DNA from: Methylotenera_A sp031379885
Lineage (GTDB): Bacteria; Pseudomonadota; Gammaproteobacteria; Burkholderiales; Methylophilaceae
Length of the DNA: 15,116 nt
Assembly (NCBI GenBank): GCA_031379885.1
Contig: JANNFN010000054.1
Span: 1-15,116 of the forward strand
Direction: 5' to 3'
The translations under genes were made by a program, and so were the position numbers. A model generated the notes under the pieces. The model saw nothing but the letters and a program-made list of their open reading frames with translations. It was not told where the DNA came from and searched no databases. Each line of letters begins with the position of its first letter. The stretch's first letter is position 1. Below, piece after piece: positions 1-5,240 of this stretch.

Positions 1-580
1 TACCACTGACTATAACCAGCGTAGAGAACTGATTGTGGCAAAAGCACCTGCGGGCTTGGTGGTAAGTCCAGACAGTAAAACTTTGTATGTGGCCGCGCGT
101 GACAGCAATGAAATCGCAGTGATCAATGCTGATACACTCACTATTACCAAGCGCATCAGTGTCGGTAAGCACCCGTTTGGCTTGGCATTAAGTAAAGAGG
201 GTGGCACACTTTACAGCGTAAATGTTTATGAAAATTCTGCCTCAATCATCAACACAAAAACTTGGGCACAAACTAAATTAAAAGTGGGCGAACATCCCTA
301 TTGCGCTGTGGCCAGCCCAGACAATAAAACGCTGTATGTCACCAATACGCAAGATGACACTGTTTCAATCATTGATTTAAACACTCAAAAAATTATCGCC
401 ACCATTGAGGTTGGTATGACGCCAGAAGGCATTAGCTATGATGCTGCAAGCAAGCAGGTATTGGTTGCTAGCTGGGGCGAGAACAAAGTCAGCGTGATTG
501 ATGCAACAACTAACAAACTGAAAAACGACATTAAAACGGGCGATAAAAGCCGTGCTTTCGGCGCTTTTATATTGCAATAA
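1..580 (+). CDS. YVTN-family beta-propeller repeat protein (3' end, partial)
   Basis: The reading frame is open from the first bases of the window, so the true start lies upstream; about 192 C-terminal residues are visible. They form at least four beta-propeller blades of about 40 residues, each with an SPD/LY..N/V.VI pattern: LYVAARDSNEIAVI, LYSVNVYENSASII, LYVTNTQDDTVSII and VLVASWGENKVSVI. The third blade carries the literal YVTN motif, and the blades are joined by VG..P.G turns. Proteins of this family are usually exported and act as binding or scaffold propellers; some are found with PQQ-dependent dehydrogenase systems. The next gene is an MxaD-like methanol-oxidation protein, so a role in periplasmic oxidation is plausible, but this rests on context. 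No enzymatic residues can be named. An 8-bp inverted repeat (543-550 with 563-570) lies inside the last codons and could act in 3'-end formation. Confidence 0.85.
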   Translation, partial: TTDYNQRRELIVAKAPAGLVVSPDSKTLYVAARDSNEIAVINADTLTITKRISVGKHPFGLALSKEGGTLYSVNVYENSASIINTKTWAQTKLKVGEHPYCAVASPDNKTLYVTNTQDDTVSIIDLNTQKIIATIEVGMTPEGISYDAASKQVLVASWGENKVSVIDATTNKLKNDIKTGDKSRAFGAFILQ

Positions 581-610
581 TGCTTTATATTGCTAGACAC
601 CATTCGTCAA

Positions 611-626
611 CGCCATTTGGCGCCAA
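611..626. promoter_or_regulatory. Overlapping dyads upstream of mxaD promoter
   Basis: CGCCA-TT-TGGCG (611-622) overlaps the perfect palindrome TTGGCGCCAA (617-626). It sits about 15 bases upstream of the candidate -35 box of mxaD and 30 bases after the stop codon of the propeller gene. It may be an operator or part of a weak terminator; no poly-T follows, which makes a terminator less likely. Confidence 0.3.
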
Positions 627-641
627 GCGTTACTTAAACCG

Positions 642-670
642 TGGGCAACTTGCCGCAACTGATTTATAAT
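642..670 (+). promoter_or_regulatory. Candidate sigma-70 promoter of mxaD
   Basis: A perfect -10 box TATAAT (665-670) is preceded by TGGGCA (642-647, 4 of 6 matches to TTGACA) with a 17-base spacer. The expected start near 677 gives an untranslated leader of about 54 bases before the ATG at 731. The separate promoter suggests that mxaD can be transcribed independently of the propeller gene. Confidence 0.5.
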
Positions 671-730
671 AACGTGTTGTTTTTATTTTGCTTGGTTTAT
701 TTTAAATTTAAGCCTTATTGGAGATATTGA

Positions 731-1285
731 ATGAAAAAGTTTTTAGCATTGCTAGCATTAGCAATTTTACCAAACGTGGCCTTAGTTCCCTTGGCTGCAG
801 CGCACGGACCAAGCCCACAAAAGGTGGAAAAAACCATTGTAATTAAAGCCACACCTGCAAAAGTTTGGGCAATTGTGAAAGATTTCGGCAATATGCAAAC
901 TTGGCACCCAGGTATTGCCAGCGACAAACTAGAGCAAAAGAAAGACGAAAATGGCGAAATGGCAACTTTTAGAACCTTAACTTTAAAATCTGGCGGCGAT
1001 ATTTACGAAAAACTTCGTAGCGCAGATGACGCAAGCATGAAATTGAAATACGAAATCGTCAGCGGCGTAGCGCCAGTGGCCGATTACAATGCATTTATGA
1101 CTGTAACTGCTGGCCCAGGTGCTGGGGAATCTACTGTTACTTGGGTAGGCCGTTTTTATCGTACCTACAAGTTAAACCCACCAATTCCAGCAGGTCAGGA
1201 TGACGAAACAGCGGTAAACTTTATCACAGGCGTATTTGATAGCGGTTTAGCTGGCTTGAAAAAGGCCGCCGAAAACTCAAAGTAA
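731..1285 (+). CDS. mxaD: MxaD-like periplasmic SRPBCC protein
   Basis: The 184-residue product starts with a clear Sec signal peptide (MKKF, a hydrophobic stretch to about residue 21, then LAAA before HGPSPQ), so the mature protein is periplasmic. The rest is a START/SRPBCC fold: the stretch from about 31 (VEKTIVIKATPAKVWAIVKD) through FGNMQTWHPG is characteristic of the MxaD branch of the polyketide cyclase-like family. In Methylobacterium, MxaD is reported to promote electron transfer between methanol dehydrogenase and cytochrome cL; a similar role is inferred here. The start is supported by GGAG at 720-723, seven bases before ATG. The gene has its own promoter-like sequence and ends before three hairpins, the last a strong terminator. 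No dehydrogenase gene is in the window, so this copy stands apart from a visible mxa or xox cluster. Confidence 0.75.
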   Translation: MKKFLALLALAILPNVALVPLAAAHGPSPQKVEKTIVIKATPAKVWAIVKDFGNMQTWHPGIASDKLEQKKDENGEMATFRTLTLKSGGDIYEKLRSADDASMKLKYEIVSGVAPVADYNAFMTVTAGPGAGESTVTWVGRFYRTYKLNPPIPAGQDDETAVNFITGVFDSGLAGLKKAAENSK

Positions 1286-1290
1286 CTAAT

Positions 1291-1333
1291 GCCGCCACAG
1301 GGGCGGCAACTAGCAGCAACAGTTTGGCTGCTA
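1291..1333 (+). other. Two tandem hairpins in mxaD 3' region
   Basis: GCCGCC (1291-1296) pairs with GGCGGC (1302-1307) over a 5-base loop, and TAGCAGC (1311-1317) pairs with GCTGCTA (1327-1333) over a 9-base loop. Neither is followed by a T-run, but with the terminator at 1386-1418 they would give the mxaD mRNA a structured 3' end of about 130 bases. Confidence 0.45.
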
Positions 1334-1385
1334 AAAAACCTTGGTGGAAATTTTGGTAACATTTACTTAATTTACACTTAAAACG

Positions 1386-1418
1386 AAAAGGGATTGCACG
1401 TTGGCAATCCCTTTTTTT
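1386..1418 (+). terminator. Rho-independent terminator after mxaD
   Basis: GGGATTGC (1390-1397) pairs perfectly with GCAATCCC (1404-1411) around a 6-base loop, followed by seven T (1412-1418). A-rich sequence on the 5' side can extend the stem. It closes the mxaD transcript about 100 bases after the stop codon. Confidence 0.85.
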
Positions 1419-1441
1419 ATTCAATCTTTATCACCCGCCAT

Positions 1442-1580
1442 CGTCATTGCTAGGACGTCTTTAGGCGCGAGGCAAAGCCGTGGCAGAACGAAGCAATCCA
1501 AACCACCGTCATTGCGAGCGCAGCGTGGCAATCCAATATTCAGCTATAGACGAACTAGCTAAAATACTGGATTGCTGCGC
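1442..1580. repeat. CGTCATTGCGAG-type dispersed repeat, two direct units and an inverted arm
   Basis: Two head-to-tail units begin with CGTCATTGC and end with GCAATCCA: 1442-1500 (longer, with an insertion of about 30 bases) and 1507-1535. An inverted arm, TGGATTGCTGCGC, follows at 1568-1580 and can pair with the GCGCAGC and GGCAATCCA parts of the second unit. Repeats with a CGTCATTGCGAG...GCAATCCA core are known as non-coding intergenic elements in many unrelated bacteria. It lies just after the mxaD terminator, where such an element disturbs no gene. Confidence 0.65.
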
Positions 1581-1605
1581 CTATATTAAAATCTCAGGCT
1601 TTTAA

Positions 1606-1665
1606 TGACAGCTAAACGAGTGACATGAATGGTAAGTCAATGGCTGTTTGTGACACTTTTTGTCA
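1606..1665. promoter_or_regulatory. Cluster of TGACA/TGTCA sites, candidate PilR enhancer
   Basis: TGACA occurs at 1606, 1621 and 1651, and TGTCA at 1661; the last two make the perfect inverted repeat TGACA-CTTTT-TGTCA (1651-1665). The cluster lies about 130-190 bases upstream of the sigma-54 promoter of the pilin gene, a distance compatible with an enhancer-binding activator. PilR sites described in Pseudomonas contain TGTC cores, which fits, but no PilR gene is in the window and the assignment is inferred. Confidence 0.4.
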
Positions 1666-1677
1666 TTCAATGTGTTT

Positions 1678-1704
1678 AAAAAACGGGGTAAAACCCGCTT
1701 TTTT
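1678..1704. terminator. Bidirectional terminator-like hairpin with no gene before it
   Basis: A6 (1678-1683), CGGG (1684-1687), a 6-base loop, CCCG (1694-1697) and T6 (1699-1704) give a short GC stem flanked by A and T runs, so it could work on either strand. On the plus strand no gene lies between the mxaD terminator and this hairpin; on the minus strand none lies to the right until 2624. It may end an unannotated small RNA or insulate the pilin promoter. Confidence 0.45.
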
Positions 1705-1793
1705 CATGCTTTAAACACTTGTTAAAGTCGTTATTTTTTTGTTTTATATTATTTTTTATTTAAAAACAATTAGTTATGGTTTATGCGCCCAAG

Positions 1794-1810
1794 TTGGCAC
1801 AGCTGTTGCT
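1794..1810 (+). promoter_or_regulatory. Sigma-54 (RpoN) promoter of pilin gene
   Basis: TTGGCACAGCTGTTGCT matches the sigma-54 consensus YTGGCACGRNNNTTGCW at nearly every fixed position; GG (-24) and GC (-12) are separated as required. Transcription would start near 1821, giving a leader of about 64 bases before the pilin ATG. Sigma-54 control through PilS/PilR is the established mode for major type IV pilin genes in several Proteobacteria. Confidence 0.85.
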
Positions 1811-1884
1811 CATACTATTCCAAGCACTGGTATCAACATCGTTCAGTGTGTTAATACTAATTATTTTTTATAAAGGAAAAAAAC

Positions 1885-2268
1885 ATGAACATGAAACAAC
1901 ATATGAACCAAAAAGGCTTTACCTTAATCGAGTTAATGATTGTAGTTGCAATTATCGGTATTTTGGCTGCGATTGCGATTCCGTCTTATCGTGATTACAC
2001 TGTAAGAGCAACGGTATCACGACTAGTTGCTGACTTGGCGCCACAAAAAATTAAGGTTGGTGCAAATCAAGATTCGGGTGATCCCCTCTGTACAGGGGTT
2101 GCAGGTACATGCGCAGCGGGTGCTGGTGTTACGCTGACCAGCGCTACGGTGAGCGGCATTCAAGTAACACTTACAAATGCTGCAATTCCTACTGGTGGAG
2201 CTAACTGGGTTTATGTTTGCTCTGCAACTGGCGTTGGCACTACTGATATTTCTAAAATCTGTTCTTAA
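1885..2268 (+). CDS. pilA: Type IV pilin (PilA-like), short form
   Basis: The 127-residue prepilin has an 11-residue leader ending in QKG and the classic type III signal: cleavage between G11 and F12, then FTLIELMIVVAIIGILAAIA with Glu at mature position 5. The mature protein is about 116 residues, shorter than usual type IVa pilins (about 140-160). Four cysteines are present (69, 76, 112, 126); C112-C126 could close the usual C-terminal D-loop, and C69-C76 could close a second small loop in the alpha-beta region. AAAGG at 1872-1876 lies eight bases before the ATG at 1885 and decides this start; ATGs at 1891 and 1903 would leave shorter leaders but are farther from the ribosome site. The sigma-54 promoter suggests a structural pilin rather than a minor one. 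It stands alone without assembly genes. Use of the name pilA rests on family and promoter only. Confidence 0.85.
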   Translation: MNMKQHMNQKGFTLIELMIVVAIIGILAAIAIPSYRDYTVRATVSRLVADLAPQKIKVGANQDSGDPLCTGVAGTCAAGAGVTLTSATVSGIQVTLTNAAIPTGGANWVYVCSATGVGTTDISKICS

Positions 2269-2293
2269 TAGTTTAAGTATTTAGCTAGCGTAG

Positions 2294-2320
2294 CCTCGAT
2301 GGAATGAAATGAAATCGAGG
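2294..2320. repeat. CCTCGAT inverted-repeat element, copy A
   Basis: CCTCGAT (2294-2300) and ATCGAGG (2314-2320) form a 7-bp dyad. Between the arms lie GAAAT-like 5-base units, and copy A has one unit more than copy B (2560-2581). Both copies are followed by a GC-stem terminator hairpin. Confidence 0.7.
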
Positions 2321-2333
2321 TAACATGAAACGA

Positions 2334-2366
2334 CAAAAGCCCCTGCATTTTGCGGGGGTTTTGTTT
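2334..2366 (+). terminator. Rho-independent terminator after pilin gene
   Basis: AAAA-G-CCCC-T-GCA pairs with TGC-GGGG-G-TTTT around a TTT loop, with one mismatch and one bulge, followed by a T-rich tail (2359-2366). It lies about 65 bases after the pilin stop codon. Confidence 0.75.
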
Positions 2367-2405
2367 TGTGCGTTTTATACCACACCTTCAATTCTGCTTC
2401 GCTAC

Positions 2406-2412
2406 ATCGAGG
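2406..2412. repeat. CCTCGAT element, degraded half copy
   Basis: ATCGAGG followed by CTAC is the reverse complement of GTAGCCTCGAT, which is also found at the left edge of copy A (2290-2300). The partner arm is missing, so this looks like an inverted, eroded copy of the same element. Confidence 0.4.
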
Positions 2413-2428
2413 CTACAAAATAAACAGC

Positions 2429-2451
2429 GCTTCAATTGAGGGGCTTTTTTG
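2429..2451 (+). terminator. Second T-tailed hairpin downstream of pilin gene
   Basis: An imperfect stem around the palindromic core TCAATTGA, with AGC and GGCT as outer partners, is followed by six T. It may be a back-up terminator for the pilin transcript; the stem is weaker than that at 2334-2366. Confidence 0.4.
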
Positions 2452-2507
2452 TCTGCAATATATAATTTAGAATCATTATAAATTCACACGAAATTAGCTA
2501 ATTATTG

Positions 2508-2546
2508 ATGCTCTGCAAGCCAATATCCATGCGGCTTGCAGAGCAT
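2508..2546. repeat. 39-bp REP-like palindrome, copy 1
   Basis: ATGCTCTGCAAGCC (2508-2521) and GGCTTGCAGAGCAT (2533-2546) are perfectly complementary over 14 bp around an 11-base loop. A second copy is at 13248-13286 in opposite orientation. CGTTTTT follows, so it could also stop transcription. Confidence 0.8.
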
Positions 2547-2559
2547 ACGTTTTTGAGCG

Positions 2560-2581
2560 CCTCGATGAAATGAAATCGAGG
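2560..2581. repeat. CCTCGAT inverted-repeat element, copy B
   Basis: CCTCGAT (2560-2566) and ATCGAGG (2575-2581) form the same 7-bp dyad as copy A, in the same orientation, with one 5-base GAAAT-type unit fewer between the arms. It directly precedes the minus-strand terminator of the toxin-antitoxin operon. Confidence 0.7.
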
Positions 2582-2587
2582 TTATAA

Positions 2588-2617
2588 CAAACAAAACCCC
2601 ACTAATTGGCGGGGCTT
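2588..2617 (-). terminator. Rho-independent terminator of toxin-antitoxin operon
   Basis: Read on the minus strand, CCCCGC pairs with GTGGGG (one G-T pair) around a 6-base loop and is followed by TTTTGTTT. It begins seven bases after the toxin stop codon. Confidence 0.75.
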
Positions 2618-2623
2618 TAACAC

Positions 2624-3034
2624 TTAATTTAAATTGATGAATGCGGCTGGTGCAATAATTTGAAATGCAAAGCGCTCTTGCAAAACTAATAAATCTTTAT
2701 CGCCAGTAATTAAATAATTCGCTTTACCAGCAACGGCCAACTCTAAAAACATCATATCGTTAATATCTCTGCAAATACTGGGTTCTATCATTTTTTCTAT
2801 CATGCTAATTGTTTGTATATAAGGTAAATATTCATCAATAAAACTTTGTTGCTCACTGCTAGAGAGCTTAAATTTTGGATAGGTAAGCACCCTGATCAGC
2901 TCTGAAATAGTAGCTTTAGAGCCAAGCGGGATAATTTTTCCACTCTGCCAAAGAGTTCGCAATTGACTTGGTTTGGGCTGGCTAAATAACAATGCTGATA
3001 ATACGATGTTGGTATCTAACACAACTTTAATCAC
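2624..3034 (-). CDS. PIN-domain toxin of a toxin-antitoxin pair
   Basis: The 136-residue protein is a single PIN domain of the 'putative toxin component, PIN family' type (COG1569-like). The acidic residues of the metal-dependent RNase site are present: D7 in VLDTNIVLSAL, E45 in ATISEL, D93 in RDINDMMFLELA, and D112 in LITGDKDLL. PIN toxins of such pairs are ribonucleases held in check by the cognate antitoxin; the RNA target cannot be read from the sequence. The start is GTG at 3034, nine bases after the antitoxin stop, and lacks a strong ribosome site, which suggests translational coupling to the antitoxin gene. A terminator follows directly. The module lies between repeat elements and shows no transposase. 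Confidence 0.85.
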   Translation of the reverse strand: MIKVVLDTNIVLSALLFSQPKPSQLRTLWQSGKIIPLGSKATISELIRVLTYPKFKLSSSEQQSFIDEYLPYIQTISMIEKMIEPSICRDINDMMFLELAVAGKANYLITGDKDLLVLQERFAFQIIAPAAFINLN

Positions 3035-3043
3035 CTTACTTAC

Positions 3044-3265
3044 TCACTTACTACGCGCCCAGCTTACAGCGTCTCTAACATCGCTTTCTGTAATGCCAAG
3101 CTCTGCCAGTTTTTGGCGCGCTTTTTCTGCGTTGTTAATACGCACTGGTGTTAAAATCATGCGGCCATTTTCTGCCACAATTTCAAAATATTCTGTACTA
3201 GGGAAGTTTTTAATCACTTCTTTAGGAATGGTAAGTTGATTTTTTGAGGTAAGTTTGGAAAGCAT
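3044..3265 (-). CDS. AbrB/MazE/SpoVT-type antitoxin
   Basis: The 73-residue protein begins with a SpoVT/AbrB swapped-hairpin DNA-binding domain: SKLTSKNQLTIPKEVIKNF, followed by the second strand pair FEIVAENGRMILTPV. The C-terminal third (NNAEKARQKLAELGITESDVRDAVSWARSK) is helical and probably binds and masks the PIN toxin. AAGGAAA lies about seven bases before the ATG at 3265. It is the first gene of a two-gene operon with the toxin, 9 bases apart. Autoregulation is usual in this family and a fitting inverted repeat covers the promoter region. Confidence 0.85.
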   Translation of the reverse strand: MLSKLTSKNQLTIPKEVIKNFPSTEYFEIVAENGRMILTPVRINNAEKARQKLAELGITESDVRDAVSWARSK

Positions 3266-3270
3266 AACAT

Positions 3271-3327
3271 TTCCTTAATATAATAAAGTAAGGAAGTAAT
3301 ATTATACTAAATTTATTACTATTGCAA
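3271..3327 (-). promoter_or_regulatory. Toxin-antitoxin promoter and candidate operator
   Basis: On the minus strand a perfect TATAAT (3306-3301) is preceded by TTGCAA (3327-3322) with a short 15-base spacer. The predicted start near 3294 falls in a perfect inverted repeat, TTCCTTA (3271-3277) and TAAGGAA (3289-3295), whose left arm also contains the ribosome site. A dimeric AbrB-fold antitoxin binding here could block both transcription and access to the leader; this is inferred. Confidence 0.5.
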
Positions 3328-3329
3328 TT

Positions 3330-4406
3330 TTAAGTCGTTGCGCTTCGCGTTCCGCCCTCTAGCACCAACGCTTTAAACCCAAATTGTGCCAAAATAAACG
3401 CTGCGGCTGAACTGCGGCGGCCAGTTTGACAATACACAATGTATTCTTTTGAGTTATCTAGTTGCTGAATAAAGCTACGTAGCTCGTGCAGCGGCGCATT
3501 CATTGCACCTTCAATATGATGGTAAGCGTATTCTGAGGCAAAGCGCACATCCAACCACTCTGCACCATTGGCAACTCTAGTTTGCGCTTCTGCCATGCTC
3601 ACAGTGCTTACAATAGGCGCTTTAAGTAGTTCTACAAAGTCTTGTTTCTTTAGGCGTAATAGCTGGCCATCTGTTTTCATTTTAACCGTGGCGTTGCGTT
3701 TGGTATCCGAGGCTAACGCTTCTTCACCAAAACCTGCGCCACTGAAAATTTCCGCTAATACAATCGGCGGTTGGTTTGGGTCTTTGACACGACTAACAAC
3801 TGCGGTGCCTTTTTGTATCAAGTAGTAGTAATCGCCCTCTTGCCCTTGTGTCACAATCGCTTGGCCTGCCTCAACATCTATAGGCTCCATACGCGCAAAC
3901 ATGGCTTCGATATTGGCTGCTGGCAGCCTGCTAAATACGCCATTTTGCAATTTAAACGCATTAAAGCTGGCTGCATCTAATTGAAACTCACTTTTGACCA
4001 CTTTTGCTTGTTTGGTTTGCGCTGGCGGATAACCAGAGAGCTGGTCCCATGTCATCATAATATCGAGCAGATCCAAATCGATACGCACCACCTCAACTGA
4101 GGTAAGCGAGATAGTATCTTTAATTTGTAGCCGATTTGTATCCACGGGGTGTTTGGCTGCATCGGTGCCCGCGCGCAAAATCAGCTTATTGCCATTTTGA
4201 TAACGAATGCCCAAATCACCACTCACCAAATAGAGCGCTTGGGTGTTATTTGCACTAAGGCGTGTTGGATCTAAATCTTTGCTGATTAGCTCAACAAAAC
4301 AGACCGCAGCAAGCTCATCTAAACGATTGGGCGAAAGCCTTGCTACAGGCTCGAATCGAGCCAATGTGGATTTGGAAATTAATATAGGTTTGTTATTTTC
4401 AGTCAT
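3330..4406 (-). CDS. Cyclic nucleotide-binding domain protein fused to rhodanese
   Basis: The 358-residue protein has three parts. Residues about 15-125 resemble a cyclic-nucleotide-binding beta-roll without a phosphate-binding cassette, so this part is probably degenerate. Residues 150-262 form an intact domain: the cassette GAGFGEEALASDTKRNATV keeps the Glu (E228) that holds the ribose and the Arg (R237) that holds the cyclic phosphate. Residues 265-358 form a rhodanese domain with active-site loop CQTGRRS (C326) and WLDVR at 284-288. It has no DNA-binding helix-turn-helix, so it is not a Crp-type regulator; it is probably a cytosolic sulfurtransferase-type effector gated by a cyclic nucleotide. 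It lies 18 bases after the phosphodiesterase-like gene and is the last gene of the cassette. The C-terminus is a little shorter than usual after the LEGGT turn. Ligand and sulfur acceptor are unknown. Confidence 0.85.
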   Translation of the reverse strand: MTENNKPILISKSTLARFEPVARLSPNRLDELAAVCFVELISKDLDPTRLSANNTQALYLVSGDLGIRYQNGNKLILRAGTDAAKHPVDTNRLQIKDTISLTSVEVVRIDLDLLDIMMTWDQLSGYPPAQTKQAKVVKSEFQLDAASFNAFKLQNGVFSRLPAANIEAMFARMEPIDVEAGQAIVTQGQEGDYYYLIQKGTAVVSRVKDPNQPPIVLAEIFSGAGFGEEALASDTKRNATVKMKTDGQLLRLKKQDFVELLKAPIVSTVSMAEAQTRVANGAEWLDVRFASEYAYHHIEGAMNAPLHELRSFIQQLDNSKEYIVYCQTGRRSSAAAFILAQFGFKALVLEGGTRSATT

Positions 4407-4424
4407 AATTTTGAGTCTTTTTAA

Positions 4425-5189
4425 TTACAAATCAAAGAGTTGTTGATGACGTAGCGCCTGACAATGTGCCGTCGTTGGATTCGCAGCAATTTCTTGCATA
4501 ATTGTCGCGTCTTCTCCTGGCTTAAGGTGCGTAATAAATATTTGTGGCTGTAAAGCCAAATGCATTAATTCTTGTGCCAAGGTGTTAGGGCATAAATGCT
4601 TTGAAAGCGCCGCCAACTCTACCTCTGCATTGCTAAATGCAGTTTCAATAATTAAATATTTTAAGTTATTAATTTTATTGACGACCTGCCAAAAATCTTT
4701 GCTGCCTGCGGTATCGCCAGTAAACACTAAACTATTTGCGCCACTATCCACTTGATAACCCACCGCTGGTATCACATGGTTTGCAGGCAATGCAGTGATT
4801 GTTTTATGGTTAACGCCCACAGCATGACCAATAGAGATTTCGTTGTAAATTAAAAACGGATTGGCGGGATCGGGGATTAAATTAAAGTTAGGCCAAATCA
4901 GCCAATTAAAAATATGCTGTTTAAAAATATTAATCACCTCAGCTGTGGCATGCACAGTCACTGGCTTGGTGCGTAACCCCATGACGGTATCAAGCAACAA
5001 AGGGATACAAGCGATGTGGTCGAGATGCGTATGCGTGACAAAGATATGGTCGATTTTTAGCAATGCATCTAACGTTAAGTCGCCCACGCCAGTACCTGCG
5101 TCTATCAACACATCATCGTCAACCAACAACGACGTCGTGCGCCTATCGCCGCCAATCCCACCGCTACAACCCAATACTTTAATCTGCAT
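4425..5189 (-). CDS. Metallo-beta-lactamase-fold hydrolase, candidate cyclic-nucleotide phosphodiesterase
   Basis: The 254-residue protein has the metal site of the metallo-beta-lactamase fold: HTHLDH (53-58), an NH pair in LPANHVIPAVGY, the Asp of VFTGDTAGS, and the His of FITHLKPGE. HTHLDHI with its flanks partly fits the signature of class II 3',5'-cyclic-nucleotide phosphodiesterases (HxHLDH[LIVM]), and the late THLKP also occurs there; the residues right after the signature (ACIPLL) depart from it. It has no signal peptide. It lies between an adenylate cyclase gene (51 bases upstream) and a cyclic-nucleotide-binding protein gene (18 bases downstream), which strongly favours cAMP breakdown as its task. 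Alternatives are other members of the fold such as RNase Z-like or arylsulfatase-like hydrolases. A GAGAG-type ribosome site lies about 12 bases before the ATG. Confidence 0.75.
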   Translation of the reverse strand: MQIKVLGCSGGIGGDRRTTSLLVDDDVLIDAGTGVGDLTLDALLKIDHIFVTHTHLDHIACIPLLLDTVMGLRTKPVTVHATAEVINIFKQHIFNWLIWPNFNLIPDPANPFLIYNEISIGHAVGVNHKTITALPANHVIPAVGYQVDSGANSLVFTGDTAGSKDFWQVVNKINNLKYLIIETAFSNAEVELAALSKHLCPNTLAQELMHLALQPQIFITHLKPGEDATIMQEIAANPTTAHCQALRHQQLFDL

Positions 5190-5240
5190 TGATTTTCAAT
5201 TCTCTCAATTTGTTTAACGATTAACTAATTTAGTTCAAAT

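Larger units (their letters stand above)
1419..1884. other. Intergenic region between mxaD and pilin gene
   Basis: No convincing coding sequence is present on either strand. The stretch holds a repeat element (1442-1580), four TGACA/TGTCA sites (1606-1665), a terminator-like hairpin with no gene in front of it (1678-1704), an AT-rich tract (1725-1770), a sigma-54 promoter (1794-1810) and the pilin leader. A reading frame that starts at 1776 and overlaps the pilin start in another frame is not supported. Confidence 0.7.
2269..2623. other. Repeat-rich intergenic region between pilin and toxin genes
   Basis: No coding sequence is supported. The stretch holds CCTCGAT dyads at 2294-2320 and 2560-2581, a half copy near 2406, the plus-strand terminator of the pilin (2334-2366), a second T-tailed hairpin (2429-2451), a 39-bp palindrome (2508-2546) and the minus-strand terminator of the toxin operon (2588-2617). 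The part at 2460-2505 is AT-rich with nothing recognisable. Confidence 0.7.

Noticed and set aside
543..570. Hairpin in the last codons of the propeller gene as a terminator
   Set aside because: The stem is inside the coding sequence and is followed by too few T; listed only as a remark in the gene entry.
1776..1994. Reading frame of 72 codons overlapping the pilin start
   Set aside because: It covers the sigma-54 promoter and leader and overlaps the clear pilin gene in another frame; it has no ribosome site or recognisable product.
2294..2581. CCTCGAT repeats as terminal repeats of an insertion sequence
   Set aside because: The arms are in the same orientation with only about 240 bases between the copies and no transposase; small palindromic repeats explain them better.
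1442..2581. CRISPR array
   Set aside because: Repeats are few, of different families and irregularly spaced, with no uniform spacers and no cas genes.
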